Source: Leguminivora glycinivorella (lineage: Eukaryota; Arthropoda; Insecta; Lepidoptera; Tortricidae). From it: DNA of 64,000 bases. A model generated the notes under the pieces. That model was not told the origin of the DNA. It saw only the letters and a list, made by a program, of their open reading frames with translations, and ran no database searches. The translations under genes were made by a program, and so were the position numbers. The stretch covers positions 3,658,001 to 3,722,000 of the forward strand of contig NC_062985.1 in NCBI RefSeq assembly GCF_023078275.1. Reading direction: 5' to 3'. Positions 24,851 to 35,473 of this stretch are shown piece after piece (position 1 is the first letter of the stretch; every line of letters begins with the position of its first letter).

Positions 24851-25319
24851 CGCATTCTGCAGAGCTAGTTCATCATCTAAGTTTATTAACAATTGCTTTT
24901 TGACACCTAAAGTGCTATTTATCCCTCTCCTAGCGAAAAAGGGACACTTGGTCATACCTACTAAACAAACTAGGCGTTTCACTATCTTTGCCATGCGTGA
25001 AAGGACACTTTTATGATAGCGCTTACCAGTAGCTCTGCCTTATGGCTCTCGCCCTCCCCCGACATCATCTATATCTCACTAAGGCTCGAAGCGAGCTCTG
25101 ATCTACGGCCTATGTCGGACTTGTCGTTTAACTCTAAATCATTGATTATAAGTCCTATCTTAGCCATCCTTGACATCGAGAGGTCCTACGGCATTGCAGG
25201 CGGCTCGCGACGGTGTCCTTTGTAGTTTGATATGAAACTGCATACAGTCTCTTGAACAGATCGGCACGAAAGTCTGCTGAAGATGCGCCAATCCATCTAT
25301 TAGCTTTGCTACATGTTTT

Positions 25320-25455
25320 ATTATTACTCTGCCCAACAGAGGACGGGCATTATGTATAATTCCCGGGCGAAATTGAGCTATTCGGTATGTTTTTATCACT
25401 TTGCCCAACAGAGGATCGGCATTATGCATAATGCCCGGGCAAAATTCAGCTATTC
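25320..25455 (+). repeat. Isolated units of the GCCCAACAGAGGA repeat
   Basis: Two units with CTGCCCAACAGAGGACGGGC and TTTGCCCAACAGAGGATCGG precede the main 72-bp array. They belong to the same arm of the foldback-like element. Confidence 0.6.
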
Positions 25456-25984
25456 GGTGTGTCTTTTGCATATCTCTGGTTCGTGGACATGCGTGGACCT
25501 TTGGGAGGCATGCGTGGGGCCAAAGCCAACAGCACAGAGGCCTTTTAAGACATTTTAATCTAGAGGCAAGGGATACACGTGGCGGATACCACCCCGAGCG
25601 CACAATATGATATGATACAACTGTAGATGGTCCCCGCCAGGTGCAAAGACTATTGCAGTTCAGCACTTTTGTGCTACAATGGGAGCTAAAGTCATGGGTT
25701 ATTGTTTCATAAGTTGGATGAACTGGATAGAGGGCTATGGGAGGAAACTATCGGGCACCTGACAATAAGTCTCACAATTGTAAAAGACAGGCGGTGACTT
25801 GCCAACTCATTGAGTGGGCCCTGCAAAAGAACAACACTTAAAGAGTGGCTGAAAGGTTGTCGAGAGGTGAGACTGCGGTAGCCAGATTCCGGTGATCCAT
25901 TCAGCAGGCCGCCGACATTATGACACTTTCCCATTTATAATATTAGTATGGATTCTCATACTGTGTAATTTTCTTTGTGTAAAT
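25456..25984. other. Unclassified insertion between repeat units
   Basis: GC-richer than its surroundings and not repeated elsewhere in the window. Open frames exist on both strands but none shows a recognisable protein. Confidence 0.35.
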
Positions 25985-26400
25985 AAAATAAAAAATCTCT
26001 ATTCTTGGGCAAAATTCAGTTATTTGGTGTGTTATTATTACTTTGCCCAACAGAGGATGGGCACTATGTATAATGCCCGGGCAAAATTCAGCTATTCGGT
26101 ACGTTATTATCACTTTGCCCAACAGAGGATGGGCATTATGTATAACGCCCGGGCAAAATTCAGCTATTCGGTGTGGTATTATTACTTTGCCCAACAGAGG
26201 ATGGGCATTATGTATAATGCCCGGGCAAAATTCAGCTATTCGATATGTTATTATCACTTTGCCCAACAGAGGATGGGCATTATGTATAATGCCCGGGCAA
26301 AATTCAGCTATTCGATGTGTTATTATTACTTTGCCCAACAGAGGATGGGCATTATGTATAATGCCCGGGCAATCTAATTATTTGAATAGTTATTATCAAA
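25985..26400 (+). repeat. 72-bp tandem array
   Basis: The GGGCAAAATTCAG block recurs at 26,007, 26,079, 26,151, 26,223 and 26,295, with a last partial unit at 26,367, a period of 72 bp. Each unit holds TTTGCCCAACAGAGGATGGG and the palindromic CATTATGTATAATGCCCGGG. Because 72 is divisible by three, repetitive open frames run through both strands; these are artefacts of the period. The array forms the outer arm of the foldback-like element. Confidence 0.9.
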
Positions 26401-26470
26401 CTGCCCACTCACAATGGGCATTATCATTATGTATAGTGCCCGATTTATCACTTGGTCCATAACATATATA

Positions 26471-26780
26471 CAGGGTGATTCATGAGTCGTGAGCAGGAGT
26501 GAACAGGGTAGGTACTGGGGAGGGTCACGCTGAGCAACTTTCATAATGGGGCAACACTGAATTGTGATTATTTTTCTTAACTATGACTTAATTGATAAGT
26601 ACTTAATTGATAGCTAATTATCAATTACGTTCTAATTATGACTTAATTGATGATTAACTATCAATTAAGTCATAGTTAAGAAAAAAAATATATCACAATT
26701 TAGTGTTGCCCCATTATGAAAGTTGCTCAGTGTGACCCTCCCCACTGTTCACTCCTGCTCACGACTCATGAATCACCCTG
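26471..26780. mobile_element. Palindromic mariner-type MITE
   Basis: A 310-bp element bounded by TA. Its ends read CAGGGTGATTCATGAGTCGT and are inverted copies over about 100 bp or more, apart from a 12-bp difference. The pattern CAGGGTG-NNN-CATG-N-GTCGT-N-A-N-CAG is shared with the terminal repeats of the mariner at 32,197-33,952, suggesting mobilisation by that or a related transposase. Confidence 0.85.
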
Positions 26781-28916
26781 TATATAAGCACAGTTAAAAC
26801 AAATTTACACAATTCAACAAACTTGAATTACAAGAAAAACAAATAACAGAAAAAAGAAACAAATGAGACAAATACATTCAGTACCTACTTACGTATTTAC
26901 AAATTCAGTACCTACTTACGTATAAAGTATAAATACTTACATTAGGTACATGTATTATTGTAACATATCCAGGAAATATGTGACAAAAAACATTCGGCGG
27001 GTCAAAGGCCGGGCGTTAAGCTGGTAAAACAATTTGCAATCTGCACCGAATCCAACCTTTCGGTTGAATACATGAATACATTACCGACGGGCGGCAAAAG
27101 ATCCGTTTAAGACTAAAGGCAACTTATACGTGAGCAACTTATACGAGACTTACTTTCTGAAGTAAAATGCACTTCAAAATTACAAGGAAATTGGATTGAT
27201 TTGATGCGATCGCTCACTCTAATACACAATCCTAATTAGAGAGAGGAATAGAACGATAGTCATTTTGGATTAATATTCTATTGCTATATAATTGTGCATC
27301 CCGATTAATCCCGAATAAAGCTCCCATGACTCGTCAATGACTTACGACATTTTACTTATGAGCCAATATTATGACATTTAGTGTTAAAAGCTCGCATCTT
27401 GAACCTTTAGACATCGAAAGTTGGACCTTGCTGAGTTTTAAATTAAGGGAATTTTTCGATTTTAATGTTTTTAAGAAAGGTTACAAATAAAGTTTCAGTG
27501 CAGAATTTTAAGGTTTATAGGGGTTCCCATAGGAGTAAGTTTTTGCCTCATTTTCTATTTGACCGTACGTCCTTAACCCTTTGACTTTCTTTGGGTGTTC
27601 GATTTAATCTTTGTGGAAAGGGTATCACACTTTATTTTCTTATGTAAATTTAAAAGGACTTAGCGCCAGTATGTTTTGTTTTGGTGCCAGAGTAGTATAA
27701 TATGCAGTAAGTACTTCATATTTAAACATCACACAACTTAAAGCCACTGGTAAACAGGTAGGTACTTCCTACACAAAGTACCTAAATGTCAATTCTTGTA
27801 ATGTAATACAGATAAGTGTATACATTTTCGAAGAATTTTTTACAAGTTTAAATAAAATATGTTTAAAAAATAAACACAAAGCCGAATATACTATAACCTC
27901 CTTCTTTTGGGATAAATATGTCGTTTAAAATATGTGACAATGTTTATTTTGAAAACGGATAGGTAGTTTTTAGTCCTGTATGAAATAAAAACGTAATTAA
28001 GTACTAAAACTTTTTTAATTACTATACACACTATGAAAATCATCTGTGACCCTGTGCTGGACAAGTGACGATCCGTATAATTTTATTGAATTAAATGATA
28101 TTAGGCCAAACATTGTGCGTACGTATCCAATTTTCTGCATCAATTTGTACAAACAGTGTCAATTACTGTTACCTTTAAGTTTAAGCTATCCAGCACAAGC
28201 GCTGTTACCTTAATAACATTCTAGATTCCAGTTAAATCCTAATGTCCAATTCAGGAGTCGTCATAGCCATAAACTATGGCGGACATCGTCAGCTATTCGG
28301 GGATGGCTTAGCAACGTCCACACCTGTATTAAATGCCGTTCGCACTGCAATGGGAATGAGACAATAAATCTTCCTGGCATGATCTATTCCTATTGTCAGT
28401 GTTGCCAGCGATGGTAAAAAATTGTCCATAACTGGTGCTTAATATCCAATAATAGGTAAGTAGGTAGGTACATTATTAAATAGAGACTTAATATCCTATT
28501 GTAGGTACCTAATTATTATACTATCGAAGTGCAAAGTGTGCAAAATTGCAATTTTTTAAAACTAAAGCAAAAGTTAATTCAAAATATCGTTAAGGTAATA
28601 GTGTAACCCTTTTTAGCTTAAGTTGCCTTACAAAAAATCGCTCTGAGGTAAGAAATATAGCAATATTTTCCGGCCATATTCCGCACCGGAAACGGGCCAA
28701 ACCACCGTCAGGTATAAATTGGCAACAAGCTGGCAACACCGCAGCGACAAGCACGGGGCGATATCCAATCTAAATTGCAGCCGTTTGTTACTGCCGGCCC
28801 AAGGTGCTGGATGTATCGCATTCCTTGTAGTGGCCAGGCCGTTTTGGAGAACTCAATTTGCAACGCCTAGATATTATAACCTAACCACAAAATCAAAATT
28901 TTGAAAAAGCCCCCGA
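26781..28916. other. No gene recognised; AT-rich intergenic
   Basis: Only short frames and no recognisable protein or repeat family. A short direct duplication (TTCAGTACCTACTTACGTAT) occurs at about 26,878 and 26,905. Confidence 0.4.
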
Positions 28917-29120
28917 TCGTGACTTAGTGGACCGATTTTCATGAAACGTGGCTAAGAACACTCCCGACTAACTCAAGCATTCAAACAAAAAAAACTAAAT
29001 CTAAATCGGTACATCCGTTCGGGAACTACGATGCCACAGACACACACAGTCAGACAGACAGACGGACAGACAAACACGTCAAACTTATAACACCCCGTCG
29101 TTTTTACGTCGGGGGTTAAA
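28917..29120 (+). repeat. Dispersed repeat with GACAGACAGACGG tract
   Basis: The order is CCGATTTTCATGAAACGTGG, CTAAATCTAAATCGGTACAT, GTTCGGGAACTACGATGCCA, a CAGA microsatellite and ACACCCCGTCGTTTTTACGT followed by GGGGGTTAAAAA. This is the layout of common lepidopteran non-autonomous repeats. Confidence 0.6.
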
Positions 29121-29348
29121 AACAAAACCATCGTACCTTAGTGGGAAATCCGAAGTGGCAGCTCCTAGAATTATTCAAATTATTTAATCATTTATGTAGG
29201 TTTAGCTGAACGGATAGCACTGGTAGGTAGTTAAACGTTTGTATAGAGTCAAGGCGAATTCAGTGGCTTCTACGATATAATTTCAGTAAGAATGATTAGG
29301 TAGTTTAGGTACATCTCTTTTCCCGCGAATACCGCCGAAAGATTAAGA

Positions 29349-29612
29349 CCGGCAACAGATAGGTATTTAAAATTCATAATCTGAAAAAATCATAATCTTA
29401 TGAAATCAGATCGAGTGCACGGATTTCCATACAATTTCGCAACTGTCCACACACAGTCTTATTTTTTAAGATTATGATTTTTTTTCAGATTGATCTGACA
29501 GATTGCGAACAATCTGAATTTTAAGAATGTGTGTGTCTGGTACTCCATCTGAATTTACAAGATTATGATTTTTTAAGATTATGAAATTTAAGACTGTCTG
29601 TTGCCGGCCTAA
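29349..29612. mobile_element. Inverted-repeat element with AAGATTATGA blocks
   Basis: The left end GACCGGCAACAGAT and right end CTGTCTGTTGCCGGCC are inverted. Repeated TCATAATCT and AAGATTATGA blocks alternate inside. Related fragments occur at 13,110-13,160, 13,465-13,545 and, mirrored, at 23,800-23,880. Confidence 0.65.
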
Positions 29613-30100
29613 AACTGGGCCACTATTTCAGTTCCAGTTGAGCCACTGTCTATTTATTTTTGCTAAGGTAAATTCTGTTCAAACTACGAATATGACTGTC
29701 TTTTTAAAAACTATTTTGGTTTGGCTTAATTAATACCGGTATTACCACATTGGACTAATAAGTAATTATAGAACCTATGAACAAAGTAGTAAACGCAATG
29801 ATATATAGTACCTAAATCCTTATTCGAGCATTTGTCAACCTTATATCGTTGAGATACGGTTTACAAATACTGAACAATGTCGACGATTGTCCTCCCCCAG
29901 TCCCCCCTATCAACAGTATGCAAAGCCCCAGTAATGTGAGGACAAGCAATTAGGGCACCGCAGTATTGACGCGTGAACGCCGAACAACAGTGGATTGAGC
30001 TCGCAAAGAGAATCAAACGATTAGTCGGCGGCCGTAGCTACCGTGCAAACACCGCACCGTGCTATCACAGATTACACAAACAGGGACACGAGTAGGCTTG

Positions 30101-30605
30101 TAGGGTTGCAAAAAAACAGTTTTTTTTTCTGGCTTGAAAAAAAACATGAAAAAAAACAGTTTTTTTTTCTGGAGTATGTTTTTTTTCTAAAGTACGAAAT
30201 CTCAAAACTTGCAAAGTAGTTAATACTTTTATACGGTTTTTAGACTTAATGTTAACTATTAAACGAATTTAATCAAATAACTTTAATTTCTGGTCTTATA
30301 AAAGTAACATTTACGAAATCTGTAGTTGGTAGTTATCACTATTTACTGTTGGCAACACCACCACCTCTCCACGCTACACGCAGCATCGGGGATTCCCCAA
30401 TAAACGTTTGTATACTGAATGTTAATTGAATTAAAATGTACGTTATTGTTATTGAAACACGTTACAACTCACGAAAAACCGTTACTGTCGTATTATTTGT
30501 TCATCTGAAAAAAAAACCATATTTAGAAAAAAAACCATGGTGCTCGGTTTTTTTTCATAATTCTGAAAAAAAACATTTGGTTTTTTTTCTATTTACAACC
30601 CTATA
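30101..30605. mobile_element. Element with alternating A8/T8 tracts
   Basis: The ends are GTAGGGTTGCAAA and the inverted TTTACAACCCTA. The ends carry several GAAAAAAAAC and GTTTTTTTTC tracts in both orientations. There is no transposase-like frame. Probably a non-autonomous DNA element. Confidence 0.5.
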
Positions 30606-31119
30606 CATAAGCGGTGTTCCACTCCGGCTCCCAGGTTGTAAACTTCGGAGCGATATGCGGATCCGCATACGATGTAATTAAAGTTGTGAAGACTGCCCAA
30701 CTGCCCACCGCCCAGCCGGCCTAGCCGAAATGACAATCGTTGACGAGTAACATGGCAAGAGTAACATGAGTCACGATTTTATGGCATGTTCCATTTATTC
30801 ACGATGCGAGTTCAAGTGATAATCTATCTCTAAATAAGTGTTACTTTCCCGATATTTGCATAGATCCTTTCATTTGCATGAAGTCGTGACTCACGTTACT
30901 TTTACGTGGATTCACCCAAAAGCAGTCTGGCTGTAACGCTCCAATACGGAGGAGCGATAGAGATAGCTAGCTACGATAATGATATTATCGTGTTTGTGCA
31001 TTTCGCTACGTACCTGCCCAGTGCCTGTACGTGCACGATATATGTGCCCGTTGCGGTGTACTCAGAGTGCGGGGCGCTCCGTCCTAGGCTTGTAGCTAAG
31101 AGTACAAACGTCTTCCGTA
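30606..31119. other. No gene recognised
   Basis: Intergenic. A long plus-strand frame crosses 30,906-31,559, but it overlaps the LINE relic on the other strand and shows no known domain. Confidence 0.4.
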
Positions 31120-31600
31120 TTACTTACTGCGATGGCTCAGCGACCCTAAGTGGATCTTGGCCTCCGACACAATATTCCGCCATTCGCTCCTATCCTGTGC
31201 GATCTGATGCCACTCAGTCACTTGAAGGTCACACAGGTCTTTCTGGATCTCATCGATCCATCGGTACCAGGGTGGCTAGCCGAATGGCACAATCGCTCAC
31301 GAAACGAAGCGCTAGTAGATATCTATCTCTATCGCGCTTGCGTATTGGCGCGACAGAGCCAGCGGCGTATCGCTTTCGTTTGGCGTCGGAGAAATGCCAT
31401 TCGGCTACGGGGCCTGGGCCTTCCGACCGGCCGTTTTTCAGTAGATCGCCACAAGTGAGCTCTTTTGGCCGCACGATCCTCTCCCATCCTCTCCACATGG
31501 CCGAGCCATCGCAGACGAGAAGCCTTGCTGTCGCCGATGACGTTGGGCTCGCTCACTAGCTCTTCCACCTCCAAGTTCTTCCGTATTGGTATGAAAAATC
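31120..31600 (-). pseudogene. LINE reverse transcriptase C-terminal relic split by a family A element
   Basis: On the minus strand 31,565-31,440 reads ELVSEPNVIGDSKASRLRWL and continues GHVERMGEDRAAKRAH to GRPR. After the insertion at 31,276-31,409 the frame resumes with RWIDEIQKDLCDLQVTEWHQ and ends near 31,130. RLRWLGHVERM followed by GRP and RWIDE is the C-terminal layout of RTE-like LINE proteins. No polymerase domain remains. Confidence 0.75.
31276..31409. mobile_element. Short inverted-repeat element, family A, copy 2
   Basis: TAGCCGAATGGCA and TGCCATTCGGCTACGG ends enclose TATCTATCTCTATCGCGCTT. It splits the LINE relic after the GRPR codons. Confidence 0.75.
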
Positions 31601-32196
31601 CAGCTGCGTATCGTTCGCCACGAAGTGAACTGCTGACTGAACGGCTTAGTGTCTGATATCTTAATGTTGACCGTCTATCATAAGTTGCGTTCTTGTGCAA
31701 ATGTGCAGTCCAATTAGTTGAAGTCGCACATGATGCATGCCCGTCAGATTTGGTGTGCATTGTTAGTGGTGTATCTTCCGCCTGCTATATTCGATGGCCA
31801 AACCTGCATACAGTTACACCGTTAACATTGCACCATTAACCAAAATCCCTTTATTGTGGTATCTCAATTTCGAATTACACTTTGAAACATAACAATGTAG
31901 CGTTATGTTCAGTTCCTTGAACCCGTATTATATACGGGTTATTGAAACTTGATTGCAGGTTCCGGATTTATTAATTGTAATTTGGAGCTTCACTGAACGA
32001 AATATTAGAAAGGGTCGTTATGAGTATTAACTATTCAACGGCGTTTTAGAAATAGAATGTTGAAAATGTTGAAAATAGGCGATGCATGATTAATGTTCCG
32101 TACCTACGAAACTCTTGTTCACGCTTACGGAGCACTTATATGTAGTGCCTACGTACTCAATGGTCTGGCAAATTGTTAAGAATTAGTTTTTATATA
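31601..32196. other. No gene recognised
   Basis: AT-rich flank of the mariner insertion with no supported feature. Confidence 0.4.
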
Positions 32197-33952
32197 CAGG
32201 GTGAAACATGGGTCGTAAACAGAAATATGTTTTTCTTACTGTCTAACTTTAGCTTAAACATGTGGACGATATGAGGGGCAGAAATATGTACACATTGTTA
32301 GTTAATTATTTATTTTAAAAATGTTGTTAAATTACCGAGTCTCATGGTCACCCTAATTGCTACGTTAAACTGTCATAGACCTAGATAACATTCATCATCT
32401 AACCTCTTTGTATTGGCTGGTAAGAACCAAAAAAAATATTTATTGACAATGGCAAATTCAAAAGTCATAACATAGCATAACATCAAGCAACGAATTTTTA
32501 TTGAAAAGTAATAATTCTCGTTTACAATGCCGCCTGCGTATCCTTATACTTTTATTGAACGTTACGATATGATAAGATTTTACGCTCAAACTAATAGTAC
32601 AGAGCAAACAAGACAAGCATTTAGCGAACGTTACCCAGAGTCACCAGTCCCGACACACAACCTGATTCGCAGTATGATTCATAATCTCCGGCAGTACGGA
32701 CAGTTTACTGTTCCAGCGCACGCGCAGGCCAGAGGAGGGCAGATTATTCGTCCGGAATACTTGCACAGGCGGATACGGAACTTCTTTAATAGAAATCCAC
32801 AAGCGAGTACTAGACAAGCTGCCAGACGCTTTCGTGTAAACCAGATGTACGTGTGGCGTTTGCTTAATGCGTCTGGCCAACACCCGTTTCATTTTCAGCC
32901 CGTACAGGATCTCGTGTTAGCAGATTACGCGAAAAGGGTAGAATTTTGTCGGTGGTTGTTGCAAAACCAAGATACAAACATCTTATGGACCGACGAAGCG
33001 ACATTTACGAGGATCGGACTTTTCAACCAACACAATGAACATTGGTGGAGCGAACACAACCCACACGTTGTGCGAAAGAATGCGTATCAGGTGAGGTTCA
33101 GTGTGAATGTCTGGGCGGGTATCATCAATAATACAGTGATTGGCCCTCACTTTATTGAAGGGCGTCAGAATGGGGCGAACTATCTCCGTTTCCTACAGCA
33201 GGTACTCCCCGAATTGCTAGAAGGAGTGCCTGAGGAGGATTTAGTGAACTTACATTATCAGCAAGATGGAGCACCTGCTCATTTTCAACGTGACGTCCGT
33301 AATTACTTGGATAACGAATACCCTGAGCGCTGGATAGGCCGAAATGGACCCATACAATGGCCACCGCGTAGTCCTGACTTGACGCCTTTGGACTTTTACC
33401 TATGGGGTGAGATCAAGAGAAGGGTTTATGAACAGGTATCCGATACAGTGGCAGAGCTGCGTATTAAAATTATAGCCGCTTTTAATGAAGTAAAAGCCGA
33501 CCAATTCGTGCTGAGGAGGGTCAAAGACAACCACCGAAGACGGGCACAGTTGTGTAATGAATTAGGAGGCGATCATTTTGAACAGTTATTAAAGTACGTG
33601 TAAAATTAGCGATCTTTTTTTTTTTTCAAAATAAAATATGATAACAACCAATGCCAAGTGTGTTTACATTAAGTGCATAATGTAGGTTCTTGGAATACAC
33701 AGATGATCTTGTTTGAGAGTCTAAGTAGGTACTCGATTGATAAAATAAATCTACATAACAGTAATTTTAAGTACATGCACTTAAAGCTACAGTCTAGTCC
33801 CGGATAGGGTGACCATAAGGTTGGTGTTTTTCCTATTTTAAATGAATATCAAATAAGTTTTATTGTTTGCTTAAAGAGTTAATGCAATGAATTTGCCTTA
33901 AAACACTGCAATAGAAACAAAAATTACTGTTCACGACCCATGTTTCACCCTG
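32197..33952 (+). mobile_element. Apparently intact mariner (Tc1/mariner, DD41D type)
   Basis: A 1,756-bp element flanked by TA on both sides (32,195-32,196 and 33,953-33,954). The terminal inverted repeats start CAGGGTGAAACATGGGTCGT on both sides with one mismatch over about 26 bp. A single uninterrupted transposase frame fills the middle. Near-identical ends plus an open frame point to a recent insertion. Confidence 0.92.
32527..33603 (+). CDS. Mariner-type transposase, DD41D
   Basis: 358 residues, close to the length of full mariner transposases. The first ~115 residues are basic with two helix-turn-helix-like stretches (about 8-55 and 85-113), the usual DNA-binding part. The catalytic triad is visible: D156 in WTDEATF, D247 in QQDGAPAHF, and D289 in LTPLDFYLWGEI after RSPD284. 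There are 41 residues between D247 and D289, so by the usual counting this is DD41D rather than the classical DD34D. The enzyme would cut and paste the element at TA sites by binding the CAGGGTG ends. The frame has no stop or visible frameshift; the ATG at 32,527 is the first in frame. Confidence 0.92.
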   Translation: MPPAYPYTFIERYDMIRFYAQTNSTEQTRQAFSERYPESPVPTHNLIRSMIHNLRQYGQFTVPAHAQARGGQIIRPEYLHRRIRNFFNRNPQASTRQAARRFRVNQMYVWRLLNASGQHPFHFQPVQDLVLADYAKRVEFCRWLLQNQDTNILWTDEATFTRIGLFNQHNEHWWSEHNPHVVRKNAYQVRFSVNVWAGIINNTVIGPHFIEGRQNGANYLRFLQQVLPELLEGVPEEDLVNLHYQQDGAPAHFQRDVRNYLDNEYPERWIGRNGPIQWPPRSPDLTPLDFYLWGEIKRRVYEQVSDTVAELRIKIIAAFNEVKADQFVLRRVKDNHRRRAQLCNELGGDHFEQLLKYV

Positions 33953-34667
33953 TATAAGTACATACTTATTTGTATGTAATCATGTATGATAGCTTCATCC
34001 ATACTAATATTACCTACAATTACAAAATTGTGTCTGTTACCTCTTAGCGCTGTCCTGATTAGGTCAATAGGTCAATACAGAAATAATTGGAATTCCGGGT
34101 AAAAATTTAGGATATTTTTTATCGCGGAAATCATCCTTTAAGATGATAAAAAATACCTCACACTACTTTAAAGGTAATTATGATCTTTTAACAGCGCCTG
34201 TTAAGTACTTGAAGCAAACGTTTTGCTCAAACTTTATTACTTATTGCCAATATGTTTTATAAGGTGCTATCAAATGTCTGGCGTTTCTCGTTTTTTTTGT
34301 TTTTAATGAACCGGTTTTTCTATCTCAATGTGATTGTCACTCCTCGTCTATTATTTTTCCAAAATAAAAACTACCTTTATTTTCTTTGGATGATGATGAA
34401 CTTTTTCGAACCGTTGTTGTTCTTTTTTGAACAATTGTTGACTCTGGAGGCCGATCGAAACGCAGTCTGGCTCTTTCGCGAATACCGAAGAGAAGAGCGA
34501 TGGGAATAGGATAGTAGCTAGCTACGATAACAATATTATCGGAAATGGACGAACCCATTTGGCTGCGTACCCTGAACTGTGGCCCGACAATTTAGCACCA
34601 GCATGCAGAACCAGTAGCCCACACCTGTGTTTACCGCCGGAATCCGCCAGACGCGGCGGCCATTAAT
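33953..34667. other. No gene recognised
   Basis: Contains a truncated copy (about 34,000-34,060) of the repeat at 46,765-47,030, starting ATCCATACTAATATTA. Otherwise unremarkable. Confidence 0.4.
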
Positions 34668-34750
34668 CCCGGCGCTGATTCACGAGGAATGCTTAATTAC
34701 TACACCACTTACAGGCGACTCGCTTGATTCATGGCGCCATATTGGATGTC
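34668..34750 (+). repeat. Dispersed repeat, copy 1 (GGCGCTGATTCACGAGGAAT)
   Basis: About 75 bp match 40,564-40,640: GGCGCTGATTCACGAGGAAT, then GCTTAATTACTACACCACTT and a GATTCATG end. Type unknown. Confidence 0.6.
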
Positions 34751-35336
34751 GTGACGTGGCTTGATTTGGACTGACGATAATTTATAATCATTGGCTAAAC
34801 GCATGCAGTCCAACATCAATATATGAGGAAACATGACAACCAAGACTCTGATCTGTGCGCCTGTTTAATGTCAATAGCAAAAATGTTTTGTATTTCACAT
34901 GACAATTTATTATGTAGGCTAAAATTGATTTTTGCCACTAATATTTATACCTGTATACTTATTCGTTGTACTTTTTCAAACTGCTGATTCTATGCCACGC
35001 AAACGAAGTAAAAATTAGTAGGTTCCTTTCTTATATTCTGATTGACATGTGACTGTATTCTCAAAAGGGCTTAGTTCGCTATGAAAGCCCACTAAAAATA
35101 AGTCTAGCAGAAGTCATCAATTACCTCACTGTAAGTTATAGCTTTTCCTTGTAGATATTAGTAAAATGCGTAACTTCTTTTGTGTCTACTTTGTTTTTTA
35201 TTGATTCCCTGTTAAAACTTTCTTATTTGAAGAACAATTAATAACGCCTATTAAAAATTAATGGCAACTTTGACGAAAATGTTTGACATCAATCAACTCA
35301 ATTGGCGATGCCTAAATCTTACTTTGGGAGTCCAGT
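34751..35336. other. No gene recognised
   Basis: AT-rich intergenic sequence. Confidence 0.4.
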
Positions 35337-35473
35337 AGGCCTAGCACATGATGGCCGCGGGAGTATGTCGCCGCGAGATAGATGACACGTCTTTGTCTAA
35401 CTGTATTAATGACATAAGGACAGGTAGTCTATCTCGCGGCGACATACTCCCGCGGCCATCATGTGCTAGGCCT
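35337..35473. mobile_element. Short inverted-repeat element
   Basis: The outer 45 bp or so (AGGCCTAGCACATGATGGCC, GCGGGAGTATGTCGCCGCGA) are a perfect inverted repeat around a short loop. The length suits a MITE. One copy in the window. Confidence 0.8.

Larger units (their letters stand above)
24004..26463. mobile_element. Second, partial foldback-like element with expanded arm
   Basis: 24,004-24,303 repeats 18,578-18,877 (the spacer and the inner end of the right arm) almost base for base, with one visible substitution (GACAGRCCATCG). It then diverges into an arm of TTGCCCGGGCATTATGATAC and TGGGCAATTTGATAATAAG blocks. The outer end at 26,440-26,463 is TTATCACTTGGTCCATAAC, matching the terminus of the central element. 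The arm is interrupted by other DNA (24,540-25,310 and 25,450-25,985) and includes the 72-bp array. A left arm is missing: the palindrome ends exactly where the spacer begins. Confidence 0.65.

Noticed and set aside
25985..26400. Possible CRISPR array
   Set aside because: Units are 72 bp, repeated throughout without unique spacers, in an animal genome; it is a minisatellite arm.
25892..26462. Long overlapping open frames on both strands with 24-residue repeats
   Set aside because: They come from a 72-bp tandem array whose period is a multiple of three; frames exist on both strands and the unit is a non-coding palindromic repeat.
30906..31559. 217-codon plus-strand frame
   Set aside because: Much of it is antisense to a recognisable LINE C-terminus and a MITE; no protein family recognised.
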